Positions 36,932 through 45,883 are shown, counted from the stretch's first letter. The stretch: 64,000 nt of DNA from Halopseudomonas pelagia (GCF_009497895.1 NZ_CP033116.1:1240001-1304000); one strand, 5' to 3'. Notes: generated by a model from the letters alone, not told the origin. Made by a program: numbers and translations.

Positions 36932-37097
36932 AGCTGCTCCGACCCCGCTGCCGGATGCGCCGGTATTGTTTGCGCAGCCATTTGGCCAATGCGATTATCA
37001 GGTCTGTGGGCGGCATCGCCGGCATGTAAAAATCATGCAGGGGCGGTTGGGTAGGAATTTTACTTTTTCTGGTCTGGTTTTCGGTTTTGGCTTTCAT
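36924..37097 (-). CDS. Small basic protein, DUF1127-like, divergent from LysR gene
   Basis: A 57-residue protein with a basic C-terminal helix, DLIIALAKWLRKQYRRIRQR, of the kind seen in DUF1127 proteins. It is supported by a strong AAGGAGA site 8 nt before the ATG at 37097. The longer frame upstream crosses the LysR control region and is not used. It is divergent from a LysR gene, with half-sites of the LysR palindrome in between, so LysR may control it. Function is unknown. Confidence 0.7.
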   Translation of the reverse strand: MKAKTENQTRKSKIPTQPPLHDFYMPAMPPTDLIIALAKWLRKQYRRIRQRGRSSFS

Positions 37098-37147
37098 CTC
37101 ATCGGTCTCCTTGAGTGAACAGGCGACCAGACTCGCGCGATGATGTT

Positions 37148-37198
37148 GTTCAATCCAGCGAATTAAAATAACATGCCTGTTCAATTTTATTGAACAGG
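37148..37198. promoter_or_regulatory. Operator-like palindrome and half-site in the LysR gene control region
   Basis: CCTGTTCAAT-TTT-ATTGAACAGG is a perfect 10-bp inverted repeat (37176-37198) ending 5 bp before the LysR ATG, and its right arm contains the ribosome-binding CAGGG. A third GTTCAAT occurs at 37148-37154, 31 bp from the one in the left arm, close to three helical turns. It could be an autoregulatory operator, an RNA hairpin that hides the ribosome site, or both. Confidence 0.7.
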
Positions 37199-37203
37199 GT
37201 GTC

Positions 37204-38085
37204 ATGACCAATACCAATAACCCCCTAGCAGCACTGCCTCTTCTCGAGCTGGATGTATTGCGCAGCTTTATCGCCATAGCCGAGACCGGCAGCTTTACTC
37301 GTGCGGCAGTTCAGGTGCATCGGACTCCCTCAGCCATCAGCATGCAGATCAAGCGATTGGAAGAGATGCTCGGGTACAGTCTGTTGCTCCGCGAACCGAA
37401 ACGCGCGAGCGTAACGACGGAAGGCGAAATGTTATTGGGCTTTGCCCGGCGCATGCTGGCCCTCAACGAAGAAGCCCTGAGCCGTTTCTACAGTCCGGCG
37501 CTGACCGGTTATGTGCGGTTGGGAACCTCTGACGATGTTGGCACGCGCATATTGCCAGCGGTATTGAGTAGCTTCGCTCGCGCTTATCCGGGCGTGCAGG
37601 TAGACGTGGTGGTAGGCCGCAGCACCGATATGCTCGCGCAGGTGGATAGCGCAGAGCTGGATCTGGCGTTGGTCACCTCCGGGAGCCACGTGCCCCGCGG
37701 CGAGGTGGTGTATACGGAGCAACTGGTATGGGCGGAATGTGCAGGCGGTCGGGCTTCGGCTCGCCGACCTTTGCCATTATCGCTGGCGGGACCGGGTTGC
37801 GTGTGGCGGGAGGTTGCATTGGCGGCACTTGATCGCGCTGGCATTGATTATCGCATCGCTTACATCAGTGAGCATTGCACCGGTCAGCGAGCGGCCATGC
37901 TGGCCGACCTGGCGATAGCGCCTTTCCCTCGCGGTCTGGTGCAAAAGCCGTTGAAAATGGTTGAGGCTGAAGCCGACCTGCCCTCATTGGGGAGCTATCA
38001 GATCATGCTGTTGCAAGGCAGCAACCGTGGGCCGCTGATTGATGCCCTGCGCAGTTATGTGGTGCAGACGTTTGAAACGCTTTGA
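37204..38085 (+). CDS. LysR-family transcriptional regulator
   Basis: A 293-residue regulator with the N-terminal helix-turn-helix LRSFIAIAETGSFTRAA and HRTPSAISMQIKRLEEMLG, then a periplasmic-binding-protein-like effector domain (YVRLGTSDDVGTRILPAVL). Its target may include the divergent small gene and the convergent doxX gene, since related palindromic sites occur at both. The ligand is unknown. Confidence 0.92.
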   Translation: MTNTNNPLAALPLLELDVLRSFIAIAETGSFTRAAVQVHRTPSAISMQIKRLEEMLGYSLLLREPKRASVTTEGEMLLGFARRMLALNEEALSRFYSPALTGYVRLGTSDDVGTRILPAVLSSFARAYPGVQVDVVVGRSTDMLAQVDSAELDLALVTSGSHVPRGEVVYTEQLVWAECAGGRASARRPLPLSLAGPGCVWREVALAALDRAGIDYRIAYISEHCTGQRAAMLADLAIAPFPRGLVQKPLKMVEAEADLPSLGSYQIMLLQGSNRGPLIDALRSYVVQTFETL

Positions 38086-38101
38086 GTCCGGCCCGCCTCG
38101 G

Positions 38102-38131
38102 CCTGCCCCGACGCGGATGCGGCGGGGCAGG
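38102..38131. terminator. Hairpin between convergent LysR and doxX genes
   Basis: CCTGCCCCG and CGGGGCAGG form a perfect 9-bp stem with a 12-nt loop, followed by TTATT on the plus strand. It could end transcription from either side, but the T tract is poor. Confidence 0.5.
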
Positions 38132-38135
38132 TTAT

Positions 38136-38576
38136 TCAGCGCAGGCTGATAACGCGATCCAGGGACAACCGACCTGCACCGCTGATCAGCAGCGATACTG
38201 AAATGGCCAGCAGCGCCAACGCGAATTCGTAGCCGTTATTACTCATGAACAGGCCGTTGGCCAGATGTACAGTAACGATGGCCACCAGCATGGTCAGCGC
38301 CAGCACCGCAGCGGCAGGGCGCACTAATAAACCCAGCAGCAGCGCCAGTCCGCCGAGAAACTCGGCACCGCCCGCGCCGAGGGCCATAAGATACCCAGGT
38401 GCCAACCCTATCGACTCCATCCACTGACCGGTGCCTTCCAGGCCATAACCGCCGAACCAGCCAAACAGCTTCTGAGCGCCATGGGCGATAAAAATGATAC
38501 CGGCGGGAATACGCAGGGCTAGCGGGGCGAAACCGGCGTTTGTGTGGGTAGCGCGGGTGATGAAGCTGCTATTCAT
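38136..38576 (-). CDS. DoxX family membrane protein
   Basis: A 146-residue protein with four hydrophobic segments and the DoxX motif LRIPAGIIFIAHGAQKLFGWFGG, then GAEFLGGLALLLGLL. DoxX members are quinone- or thiol-linked inner-membrane proteins of uncertain role. It is convergent with the LysR gene, and its promoter region contains a sequence like the LysR palindrome. Confidence 0.9.
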   Translation of the reverse strand: MNSSFITRATHTNAGFAPLALRIPAGIIFIAHGAQKLFGWFGGYGLEGTGQWMESIGLAPGYLMALGAGGAEFLGGLALLLGLLVRPAAAVLALTMLVAIVTVHLANGLFMSNNGYEFALALLAISVSLLISGAGRLSLDRVISLR

Positions 38577-38613
38577 ATTGATTCTCCAGAGGTTGAGTTG
38601 TGTTGATGGAGTT

Positions 38614-38642
38614 ATAATAGACCTGATAATTAAATTGAATAG
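38614..38642 (-). promoter_or_regulatory. Candidate doxX promoter with LysR-like site
   Basis: On the reverse strand TATTAT (38614-38619) is a good -10. The 21-bp sequence CCTGATAATTAAATTGAATAG (38622-38642, given as 20+1 bases in the plus strand) has the LysR palindrome's CCTG start and an ATTGAATAG arm that differs from ATTGAACAG at one base. It would overlap the -35. Confidence 0.45.
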
Positions 38643-38777
38643 CGCAAAAATACGGAAATTAATATCAGTAAATACGATACGTTATTATTTGGCAATATAT
38701 CCATAGGGCTCGCTGCTGAACCGACCCGAACCAGGTCGCTCCAACTTGCATGGTTGTCTTAGTCAAGTAGAGGTTGA

Positions 38778-39497
38778 TTGAATTTGTCCAGAGCAGGGTT
38801 TCTGAAGTGTGTATTGGTGCTCCTGCTTGGGGTGGCGGCCGTGGTGTATAAGCCATGGACGTATCTGCCGCCGGAGTGGAATCCTTGGGCCCCCTTGTCG
38901 ATCACCCATGAAATGACCCAGATCACCCGTTGGAAGCTCTCTCAATTGCAGCAGGCGCCGGAAAGCTGTGTCGCGATCCTGGCGGCGGCACCAGAGGGGT
39001 GGGTAGATTATCTCGACCTGGAAGACTACACCCCTGTACAAGGCTGCCCGTTGACCAATGTTGTGCGGGTGCGAAGCAGCGGGCTCGACTTCAACTCGCC
39101 CTTTACCGTGACCTGTCCGATGTTGGTGGCCTGGGTCATGTTCGAGCGCCAGCAGTTGCAGCCGCTGGCGTTGGCGCATCTGGAATCCGAGGTCAGCAGA
39201 GTCGATCATTTCGGCAGTTTCGCCTGTCGCAACATCTACAACCGTGAAAATGCCCGCCGAAGTCAGCATGCTTCGGCCAATGCCTTTGATGTGGCTGCGT
39301 TCCGCTTGAAGGACGGGGGCCAGGTTAGTGTGCTGCGCGATTGGGACAATACCCAGGCACCGGAAAAAAGTACCTTCTTGAAGGCCGTACATGATTCTGC
39401 CTGCGCTTATTTCGGTACGGTGTTGGGGCCGGACTACAATCAGCCGCATGAAAACCATTTTCATTTTGATGCCAGCGGTTTTGGGTTTTGCCGTTAG
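38778..39497 (+). CDS. Extensin-like C-terminal domain protein (metallopeptidase-like)
   Basis: A 239-residue protein with an N-terminal membrane or signal segment (LKCVLVLLLGVAAVV) and an extensin-like domain related to D-Ala-D-Ala carboxypeptidases. The metal-binding pattern fits HASANAFDVAAF and ENHFHFDASG, and Cys pairs (PESC, QGC, FACRN, SAC) suggest disulfides. It probably acts on the cell wall in the periplasm. TTG starts are possible at 38778 and 38784; an AGAGG lies upstream of both. The preceding 200 bp are AT-rich. Confidence 0.82.
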   Translation: MNLSRAGFLKCVLVLLLGVAAVVYKPWTYLPPEWNPWAPLSITHEMTQITRWKLSQLQQAPESCVAILAAAPEGWVDYLDLEDYTPVQGCPLTNVVRVRSSGLDFNSPFTVTCPMLVAWVMFERQQLQPLALAHLESEVSRVDHFGSFACRNIYNRENARRSQHASANAFDVAAFRLKDGGQVSVLRDWDNTQAPEKSTFLKAVHDSACAYFGTVLGPDYNQPHENHFHFDASGFGFCR

Positions 39498-40051
39498 ACC
39501 GGTGGCGCGTTGCTTCGCCTTGGAAGCATTCGCAGCAATGTACCGTCACGCCACAGGTAGTGGTGGGCCACGCCGGCAACGGCATGGAGACCGATCATCC
39601 AATATCCGGCAAGTGCACCCCATTCATGCGCCTGTTCAAATCTCTCGGTCCAGGTCTCACTAGGTTGCATCAGCCAGGGCAGGGGGTATCCCAAAAGCGC
39701 TACATGTTTGCCCTCTGCACTGAGTATCAGCCAACCCAGCAACGGCATCGCGATCATCCATGCATAGAGTGCCAAGTGCATTCCGGTAGCGGCCAGCTTT
39801 TGCCATTGTGGTGCCATGTTGTTGGGGTCTGCGGGGCTCGTTGTCAGCATGCGGGTAAGCAGTCGAACACATACCAGCATCAGGATGCTGATGCCCAATC
39901 CGAAGTGCCACAGCTTGAGGCCCTCGCGGATCCCGCTGCCCTTTGGAAAATTGCCTTTGAGCTCCATGCAAGCGAAGACAGCTGCAATCAGGATCAGCAT
40001 CAGCCAGTGCAATGCGATGCTGAGGCCGTGGTAACGAGTTGGCGTTTTCAT
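39494..40051 (-). CDS. Cytochrome b561 family protein
   Basis: A 185-residue four-helix membrane protein with paired haem-ligand His residues in ALHWLMLILI, LWHFGLGISILM, GMHLALYAWMIAMPLLG and GLHAVAGVAHHYLWRDG. Bacterial b561 proteins transfer electrons from the quinone pool, for example to superoxide. The C-terminal LLRMLPRR is typical of the group. It is convergent with the extensin-like gene, overlapping by 4 bp. Confidence 0.9.
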   Translation of the reverse strand: MKTPTRYHGLSIALHWLMLILIAAVFACMELKGNFPKGSGIREGLKLWHFGLGISILMLVCVRLLTRMLTTSPADPNNMAPQWQKLAATGMHLALYAWMIAMPLLGWLILSAEGKHVALLGYPLPWLMQPSETWTERFEQAHEWGALAGYWMIGLHAVAGVAHHYLWRDGTLLRMLPRRSNAPPV

Positions 40052-40224
40052 GTATTTGATGCCTCGTGTGCCCGGCAGACATAGCTGGGTGATGGCTAGA
40101 GATTAAGCGGGTTGTATTAACGCTTGCTTAAGAGGGGCTAATCAGTGGCTTGCACAGATTCTGTGATCTGGCGTTATATTATTCATCCGCCATCCGGGGC
40201 CGCTTGCAAACGAGGTGTATTCAA

Positions 40225-40908
40225 TTGACTACTGAACTCTTTATCGCCAACAAGAATTACTCCTCCTGGTCGCTGCGCCCCTGGGTATTGATGCGGCAAC
40301 TGGAGATACCCTTCACCGAGCGGCTGATGCCCTTTTCCGGAGCTGATACCGCAGCGTCATATCGCGCCTTTTCCCCCAGCGCCAAGGTGCCCTGCCTGGT
40401 GGACGGCGAAGCCCGCGTATGGGATTCGCTGGCGATTGTCGAGTATCTGGCTGAAACCCGTTCCGGCGTCTGGCCGGAAGAGCTGACAGCGCGCACCTGG
40501 GCGCGCTGCGCGGCGGCGGAAATGCATTCGGGGTTCACTCAGTTGCGCAATATCTGCACGATGAACTGCGGTTTACGCATTCAGCTGCATGAGGTCGCGC
40601 CAGCGTTGCAGGCCGAACTAACGCGCCTGGATGAGCTCTGGTGCGAAGGCATAGGCCGTTTTGGTGGGCATTTTCTGGCGGGTAAAAACTTTACCGCCGT
40701 GGATGCTTTTTTCGCGCCGGTGGCTTTTCGCCTGCAGACCTACAATCTGCAGCTTTCCGTTACGGCGATGGAATATGTGGCACGTCTGTTGATGCTGGAG
40801 CCGATGCGCGAGTGGTATGACGCGGCATTGAGAGAACCCTGGCGGGATGACCCGCACGAACAGGATGCCGCTCGCGTGGGTACCTGGCTGGACGACTTGC
40901 GCGGCTAG
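40225..40908 (+). CDS. Glutathione S-transferase family protein
   Basis: A 227-residue protein with an N-terminal thioredoxin-like domain (LFIANKNYSSWSLRPWVLMR, then KVPCLVDGEARVWDSLAIVEYL) and a C-terminal helical domain. The SSWSLRPW motif is typical of a bacterial zeta/maleylacetoacetate-like subgroup. The TTG at 40225 is chosen from homologous N-termini and a GAGG about 9 nt upstream; the frame opens at 40150. Substrate is unknown. It overlaps the convergent endonuclease/phosphatase-type gene by 4 bp. Confidence 0.87.
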   Translation: MTTELFIANKNYSSWSLRPWVLMRQLEIPFTERLMPFSGADTAASYRAFSPSAKVPCLVDGEARVWDSLAIVEYLAETRSGVWPEELTARTWARCAAAEMHSGFTQLRNICTMNCGLRIQLHEVAPALQAELTRLDELWCEGIGRFGGHFLAGKNFTAVDAFFAPVAFRLQTYNLQLSVTAMEYVARLLMLEPMREWYDAALREPWRDDPHEQDAARVGTWLDDLRG

Positions 40909-41978
40909 TCATCCCGTTCTTCGGGGTTGGCCTTGGCTTCCTGGATGGTATCCCGGGCGTATTCCTTGTCACCCTCTTCACGCTCGGGTTGGTCATTTTC
41001 GTCCGCGCGGGAGGGTCGGTAACAGAGGGTAGCGATTATCGGGAAGTGATCCGAGCCAATGTGCTTGAGACGCTGCATCCCGCCCAAGGTGAAATGCTCA
41101 CTGGTGAATATATGATCCAGCGGCCAGCGTAAAAACCAGTGGTCGGCATTGAAGGTACTGTACATGCCACGGCCGCGCCGCAGATCGAGCATGCCGCTAA
41201 CCCGACAGAACATGCGTGTGGTGCGCGACCAGGCAACGTCATTCAGGTCGCCAAACAACAGGGTAGGGCCGTCGTGTTCCGCTATCTGCCTGGAGACCAG
41301 CAGCAGCTCAGCGTCGCGCCATAGCGTCGACTCGCTCTCGTTCGGCGCGGGCGGCCGTGGATGAACAGCGTGGAAGCGGATCTTCTTGCCGTTCTTCAAT
41401 TCGAAGCGTCCGTGAATTGACGGAATATCATCCTGGATTAGCCGTTTGACCTTGACATCATGCAGCGGCAGGCGCGAATAAAGATGCATGCCGTAGAGAT
41501 TGTCCTGCGGGATCTTGACGGTGTTCGGCCAGTCCGTTTCCAGCGCCGCATCGAGCTTTTCCTGCCACCAGTCATCGGACTCCAGCGTCAGTATCACGTC
41601 GGGTTGATGTTCCAGAATCTGGCTGATCAGTGACTCGGACTGGTGGTTGGGGGTCAGCACATTGGAGATCAGCAGGGTAATACAGTGATCACCGTCACCC
41701 TGCTGCGCCTTTTGCATTTGTACGGGATACAGAGGAGTCCACGGCAGTATGTGCCAGCCCTGCACCAGAACCACTGCGACGCACAGCAGCAGGGTAGGCA
41801 GTTGCCAGGTTCCATTGCTGAACCAGGTCAGCACCGCACACAGCAGCGCAAGGCTGAGAATCTGAACGCGTGGAAACTCGCAGGCCCGTACCCACCAGTC
41901 GTGCAACGGCACCTTGCCCAGTATGGTGGCGGCCAGCAGGAGCAGGCTTAAGCCAAAGAGCACCACACTAAAGATCAT
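40905..41978 (-). CDS. Membrane-anchored endonuclease/exonuclease/phosphatase family protein
   Basis: A 357-residue protein with two or three N-terminal membrane segments (VVLFGLSLLLLAATILG, LSLALLCAVLTWF, LPTLLLCVAVVLVQGW) and an EEP domain: LLISNVLTP, ILTLESDDWW, FHAVHPRPP, LLFGDLNDVAWS and KHIGSDHFPIIATL. The metal-binding Asn, Glu, Asp and His are all there. This architecture is common in proteobacteria; the substrate (nucleic acid or phospholipid-like) is unknown. It follows the YebC-like gene by about 33 bp on the same strand. Confidence 0.85.
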   Translation of the reverse strand: MIFSVVLFGLSLLLLAATILGKVPLHDWWVRACEFPRVQILSLALLCAVLTWFSNGTWQLPTLLLCVAVVLVQGWHILPWTPLYPVQMQKAQQGDGDHCITLLISNVLTPNHQSESLISQILEHQPDVILTLESDDWWQEKLDAALETDWPNTVKIPQDNLYGMHLYSRLPLHDVKVKRLIQDDIPSIHGRFELKNGKKIRFHAVHPRPPAPNESESTLWRDAELLLVSRQIAEHDGPTLLFGDLNDVAWSRTTRMFCRVSGMLDLRRGRGMYSTFNADHWFLRWPLDHIFTSEHFTLGGMQRLKHIGSDHFPIIATLCYRPSRADENDQPEREEGDKEYARDTIQEAKANPEERDD

Positions 41979-42011
41979 GTATTCCCCTTCTGAAACCCGG
42001 TTCGCGTCTGC

Positions 42012-42728
42012 TCAAAGCTCGGCGTTGTGATAAATATTCTGCACGTCATCCAGCTCGTTAAGCATGTCGATAAACTTGTCGAACAGGGCTACATCGTCAC
42101 CTTCGATGGGTGTGCTGGTTTGCGGCAGGAACTGGATCTCGTCAACAATAAAATCGATCTCGCCAAAACTGTCAGTCAGCGCTTGCTTGGCCTTGGAGTA
42201 TTCATTGTTGGGGGTAAACACAGTGATCTGGCCGTCTTCGTTTTCGATGTCGGTAACATCGACATCGGCCATCATCAAGGCTTCCAGAACAGCCTCTTCG
42301 TCGTCAGCCTTGAACGCCAAAATCGCACAATGGTCGAACATGTGGCTGACACTGCCGGGCGTGCCCATCTTGCATTTGGTTTTGGTAAAACAATTGCGCA
42401 CATCGGAAATGGTGCGATTCGGGTTGTCGGTCAGGCAATCGACAATAACGATGCAATTGCCAGGGCCGAAGCCTTCGTAGCGGGCAACGGAAAAATCTTC
42501 GCCGCCACCACCCTTGGCTTTATCGATGGCCTTGTCGATCACATGCCCGGGAACCTGGTCCTTTTTGGCCCGTTCGATCAGGCCCCGCAGCGCCAGGTTA
42601 CCAGTCGGGTCAACGCCGCCGGACTTGGCGGTAACGTATATCTCACGGGCGTACTTGCTGTACACCTTGGTTTTTGCGTCAGCCGTTTTGGCCATTGATT
42701 CTTTGCGGTTTTGATACGCGCGACCCAT
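42012..42728 (-). CDS. YebC/PmpR family protein, YeeN-type paralogue
   Basis: A 238-residue protein with [39 protein letters not shown] and [15 protein letters not shown], the YebC family signature. The N-terminus ([20 protein letters not shown]) resembles E. coli YeeN rather than the canonical YebC/PmpR near ruvC, so this is probably the second paralogue. YebC proteins were described as DNA-binding regulators and more recently as ribosome-associated translation factors. The two tiny genes at 42807-43051 lie upstream on the same strand. Confidence 0.9.
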   Translation of the reverse strand: MGRAYQNRKESMAKTADAKTKVYSKYAREIYVTAKSGGVDPTGNLALRGLIERAKKDQVPGHVIDKAIDKAKGGGGEDFSVARYEGFGPGNCIVIVDCLTDNPNRTISDVRNCFTKTKCKMGTPGSVSHMFDHCAILAFKADDEEAVLEALMMADVDVTDIENEDGQITVFTPNNEYSKAKQALTDSFGEIDFIVDEIQFLPQTSTPIEGDDVALFDKFIDMLNELDDVQNIYHNAEL

Positions 42729-42806
42729 GTTGCCGTCCCATTAATTGTCGGAAGGTATTGTCGTAAGCCGCCGATTTTACCCACAGAAACGGGACAGAGC
42801 CACGTT

Positions 42807-42911
42807 CTATTTCTTCGCTTTGGCCTTCTCTGCCTTGACCGCGCGCTTTTCCAGCAGGCTGAGAGCTGGCTTTTTCTTTGCGGCTTTCTTGCTATCCATT
42901 CCCTTACTCAT
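42807..42911 (-). CDS. Tiny Lys-rich protein (34 residues), second of a coupled pair
   Basis: ATG at 42911 to TAG at 42807, product MSKGMDSKKAAKKKPALSLL then a Lys/Ala-rich end (AVKAEKAKAKK). It is too short for most gene callers. Its ATG overlaps the stop of the preceding 47-residue gene (ATGA), so the two are cotranslated. Similar Lys-rich peptides occur in pseudomonads by my memory; the function is unknown. It has 11 Lys of 34 residues and might bind RNA or ribosomes. Confidence 0.7.
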   Translation of the reverse strand: MSKGMDSKKAAKKKPALSLLEKRAVKAEKAKAKK

Positions 42912-43051
42912 GACGGGGTTTCCTCATCTGTTGGTGCGCTGGGTTCGCCAGAGTCCTTGCGCGCAAGCTTTTCCTGGCGTTTTTCTTCCTGTTGCTTGCT
43001 TTTCTTCAGCTCGCGCTGACGCTTTTCGAAGGTGTAATTGGGTTTGGCCAT
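42908..43051 (-). CDS. Tiny basic protein (47 residues), first of a coupled pair
   Basis: ATG at 43051 to TGA at 42908, product starting MAKPNYTFEKRQRELKKSKQ and ending GEPSAPTDEETPS. A charged helix followed by an acidic tail. The start MAKPNYTFEKRQREL recurs in pseudomonads as a conserved small protein to my recollection. It has a GGAGCC stretch before the ATG. Function is unknown. Confidence 0.75.
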   Translation of the reverse strand: MAKPNYTFEKRQRELKKSKQQEEKRQEKLARKDSGEPSAPTDEETPS

Positions 43052-43279
43052 GAAGGCTCCATTGGAAAGGGGGAGGGGTGGCCAGAGTTAACCGCCAGCC
43101 TTTCAGCAGTGTAGTGGAATTACGAACTCAGCAGTGAAAACCGGGTCAGTTTCTATGCAATGGTCGCAAGATCTCCACGACCTATCGGGCCTTGTTCAGT
43201 CTTGTTTGCATCGGACGGCAAAGGCGCCTACCTTGAAAATGACGGGAATTTCCGCTCATGCAAACGAATAGGAGGACGA

Positions 43280-44740
43280 ATGTCCCTGTCTCGATTGAAA
43301 ACCCAGCGTCTGTTTCGTCAGCAATGTTATGTCAATGGCGAGTGGGTGGACGCCGACAACGGCAGTACCGTAGACGTTGATAATCCCGCGGACGGCGAGG
43401 TGTTCGGCACTGTCCCCTCGTTGAGTGAGCAGGAAATTCTTGGCGCAATAGACGCCGCGGAGCGAGGCTTTCAAGTCTGGCGCAAGAAGACGGCACAGGA
43501 ACGCGCCGACCTGTTGATGCGCTGGTACGACCTGATGCTGGAACACAAGGAAGATATAGCCACGCTGATGACCCTGGAGCAGGGTAAACCGTTGGTGGAA
43601 TCCCGCGGCGAGGTGGATTATGCCGCCTCCTTCATTCGCTGGTTTGCCGAAGAGGCGCGCCGGGTCTATGGCGAAACGATTCCCGGCGCCAAGCCTGGGC
43701 AGCATATCGTGGTAACCCGTCAGCCGATTGGCGTGACTGCCGCGATTACTCCCTGGAATTTCCCTGCGGCAATGATCACCCGCAAGGCTGGCGCTGCGCT
43801 GGCGGCAGGCTGCTCGATGATCGTCAAACCCGCTAACGCAACGCCTTATACGGCGCTGGCGCTGGCCGAACTGGCTGACGAGGCGGGTATTCCCGCTGGC
43901 GTATTCAATGTGGTCACCGGTAAGTCGAGCATGATCGGCGAGACGCTTACTGGCAGCGCTGTGGTGCGCAAACTGAGCTTTACTGGCTCGACCGAGGTTG
44001 GCAGCAAGCTGATGGCCCAATGCGCCCAGCACATCCAGAAGGTATCTCTGGAGTTGGGTGGCAATGCGCCCTTCATTGTATTTGACGACGCCGACGTGGA
44101 GCGTGCGGTTGAAGGTGCGATGATCTGCAAGTTTCGCAACACCGGCCAAACCTGTGTCTGCGCCAACCGGTTTCTGGTGCAGTCGGGCATTCACGACAGG
44201 TTCATTTCACGCTTGGCCGAAGCGATGGGCAAACTCAAGGTCGGCGATGGCTTTGAACAGGGCGTCACTCAATCGGCGCTGATCAATCATGCTGCGGTTG
44301 AGAAGGTCAAACGTCACTACGAGGATGCCATCGACAAGGGCGCCCGTCACGTGGCCGGCCCTGCCCCCGACGGTAAGCAGGGCAATTACGTGAACCCGGT
44401 GCTGATCACCGATGTCACCGCAGATATGGAAGTCTGTGCGGATGAAACATTCGGTCCGCTGGCTGCCGTGATCAAGTTCGATACTGAAGAACAGGCGCTG
44501 AAGATCGCCAACGACACTCCCTATGGTCTGGCTGCGTATTTTTACAGCCGCGATATCCACCGAGTATGGCGTGTGGCAGATGCGCTGGAGGCCGGCATCA
44601 TCGGCGTCAACGAAGGTGCTGTCTCCAATCCCACTGCGCCCTTTGGCGGGGTGAAGGCATCAGGCCTGGGTCGGGAAGGTTCGCGCCATGGTCTGGACGA
44701 ATATACCGAGCTGAAATATCTGTGCATGGGAGCTGAATAA
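43280..44740 (+). CDS. gabD: NAD(P)-dependent succinate-semialdehyde dehydrogenase
   Basis: A 486-residue aldehyde dehydrogenase. Visible are the nucleotide-binding VTAAITPWNFPAAMI and SFTGSTEVG, the catalytic Glu in LELGGNAPF and Cys in NTGQTCVCANR, the double-Cys loop typical of GabD. It oxidises succinate semialdehyde to succinate. The ATG at 43280 follows GGAGG; the frame before it is open from 43160 but lies in the gap. It is the first of a run of catabolic genes. Confidence 0.92.
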   Translation: MSLSRLKTQRLFRQQCYVNGEWVDADNGSTVDVDNPADGEVFGTVPSLSEQEILGAIDAAERGFQVWRKKTAQERADLLMRWYDLMLEHKEDIATLMTLEQGKPLVESRGEVDYAASFIRWFAEEARRVYGETIPGAKPGQHIVVTRQPIGVTAAITPWNFPAAMITRKAGAALAAGCSMIVKPANATPYTALALAELADEAGIPAGVFNVVTGKSSMIGETLTGSAVVRKLSFTGSTEVGSKLMAQCAQHIQKVSLELGGNAPFIVFDDADVERAVEGAMICKFRNTGQTCVCANRFLVQSGIHDRFISRLAEAMGKLKVGDGFEQGVTQSALINHAAVEKVKRHYEDAIDKGARHVAGPAPDGKQGNYVNPVLITDVTADMEVCADETFGPLAAVIKFDTEEQALKIANDTPYGLAAYFYSRDIHRVWRVADALEAGIIGVNEGAVSNPTAPFGGVKASGLGREGSRHGLDEYTELKYLCMGAE

Positions 44741-44743
44741 CCC

Positions 44744-45883
44744 ATGGGTGAGCCGAACAAACAGGCGACTATTGCGCTGATGCCGGGTGATGGGATTGGC
44801 CTTGAGGTGATGGCCGAGGCAGAAAAGGTGTTGCGGTTCCTGCGCGATCAGGATGACCTGCCGCTGAGTTGGGAGGTGCTGGACTGGCCCAGCACGGCCT
44901 GGCACCAGCAGCATGGCCGGATGATGCCGGAGGATGCGATGGATCAGGTGCGCCAGTATGACGCGCTCTTGCTTGGCGCCCTGGGAGATCCCGGTCCGCT
45001 AAGTGATCCTGATCGATATTGTTTGCCCGATGGCATCTCGCTGGCGCCATTGTTGAGCTTTCGCAAGGGCTTGGATCTCTGGGCTTGCGAGCGCCCGGCG
45101 CGTTTGTTGCCAGGGGCGCCACGTTACCTGGCAGACCCGCGCGCCGCGGATATCGACATGCTGGTGATACGTGAGAACAGCGAAGGCGAGTACGTCAACC
45201 AGGGTGGCCGCCTGGGTCAGGGCACGCCCCATGAAGTGGCAACCCAACTGGAAGTCTTTACCCGGCGGGGCACCGAGCGGCTGATCCGGCATGCCTTCCG
45301 CGCAGCACGTCTGCGGCTTCGGGAGCACGGCGACGCGCGCTCGTTCTACTGCTCGGAGAAAGGTCAGGCAGCGGCGCAGGTATGCCTGATTACCAAGCGC
45401 AATGCCCAGCCGGCCTGGGGTGAACTCTACACCGAGGTATTTGCCGAGGTGGCCAGGGAGTTTCCCGAAATAGGTCTGCGCCATGAGCTGGTAGATGCCG
45501 CCTGCATGAAGTTCGTACAGTGCCCCTGGGAGTTTGATGTGGTGGTGGCGAGCAACTTGCATGGAGACATCCTGACTGATTTGGCCGCGATGCTGTCGGG
45601 CGGCCTGGGGCTGGCGCCTTCGTGCAATATCAACCCTGACAGTCGTGAGGCGCCGGCTTTGTTTGAGCCGACCCATGGCAGCGCCCCGGATATTGCCGGC
45701 CAGGGCAAGGCCAATCCGGCAGCCATGTTGTTGACCACGGCGATGATGCTGACTTACCTGGGTCATTCAGCATCGGCAGAGCGCCTCCGCGCTGCGGTCG
45801 CCGCAGACCTGGTCGCCAGTGAAGGGCAGGTGAGAACCTGCAGCGAAGTGACAGCGGGAATAGTTGAGCACTTGCGGGCCTAG
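44744..45883 (+). CDS. Isocitrate/isopropylmalate dehydrogenase family (D-malate/tartrate DH-like)
   Basis: A 379-residue beta-decarboxylating dehydrogenase: LMPGDGIGLEVM, LLLGALGDPGPL, the substrate-binding VIRENSEGEYVNQGGR, DAACMKFVQCPWEFDVVVASNLHGDI and FEPTHGSAPDIAGQGKANP (NAD site). The RENSEGEYVNQGG motif resembles tartrate/D-malate dehydrogenases rather than LeuB. It starts 3 bp after gabD and probably belongs to the same transcript. Confidence 0.85.
   Translation: MGEPNKQATIALMPGDGIGLEVMAEAEKVLRFLRDQDDLPLSWEVLDWPSTAWHQQHGRMMPEDAMDQVRQYDALLLGALGDPGPLSDPDRYCLPDGISLAPLLSFRKGLDLWACERPARLLPGAPRYLADPRAADIDMLVIRENSEGEYVNQGGRLGQGTPHEVATQLEVFTRRGTERLIRHAFRAARLRLREHGDARSFYCSEKGQAAAQVCLITKRNAQPAWGELYTEVFAEVAREFPEIGLRHELVDAACMKFVQCPWEFDVVVASNLHGDILTDLAAMLSGGLGLAPSCNINPDSREAPALFEPTHGSAPDIAGQGKANPAAMLLTTAMMLTYLGHSASAERLRAAVAADLVASEGQVRTCSEVTAGIVEHLRA

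Noticed and set aside
43256..44194. Minus-strand frame of 312 codons
   Set aside because: Antisense to gabD.
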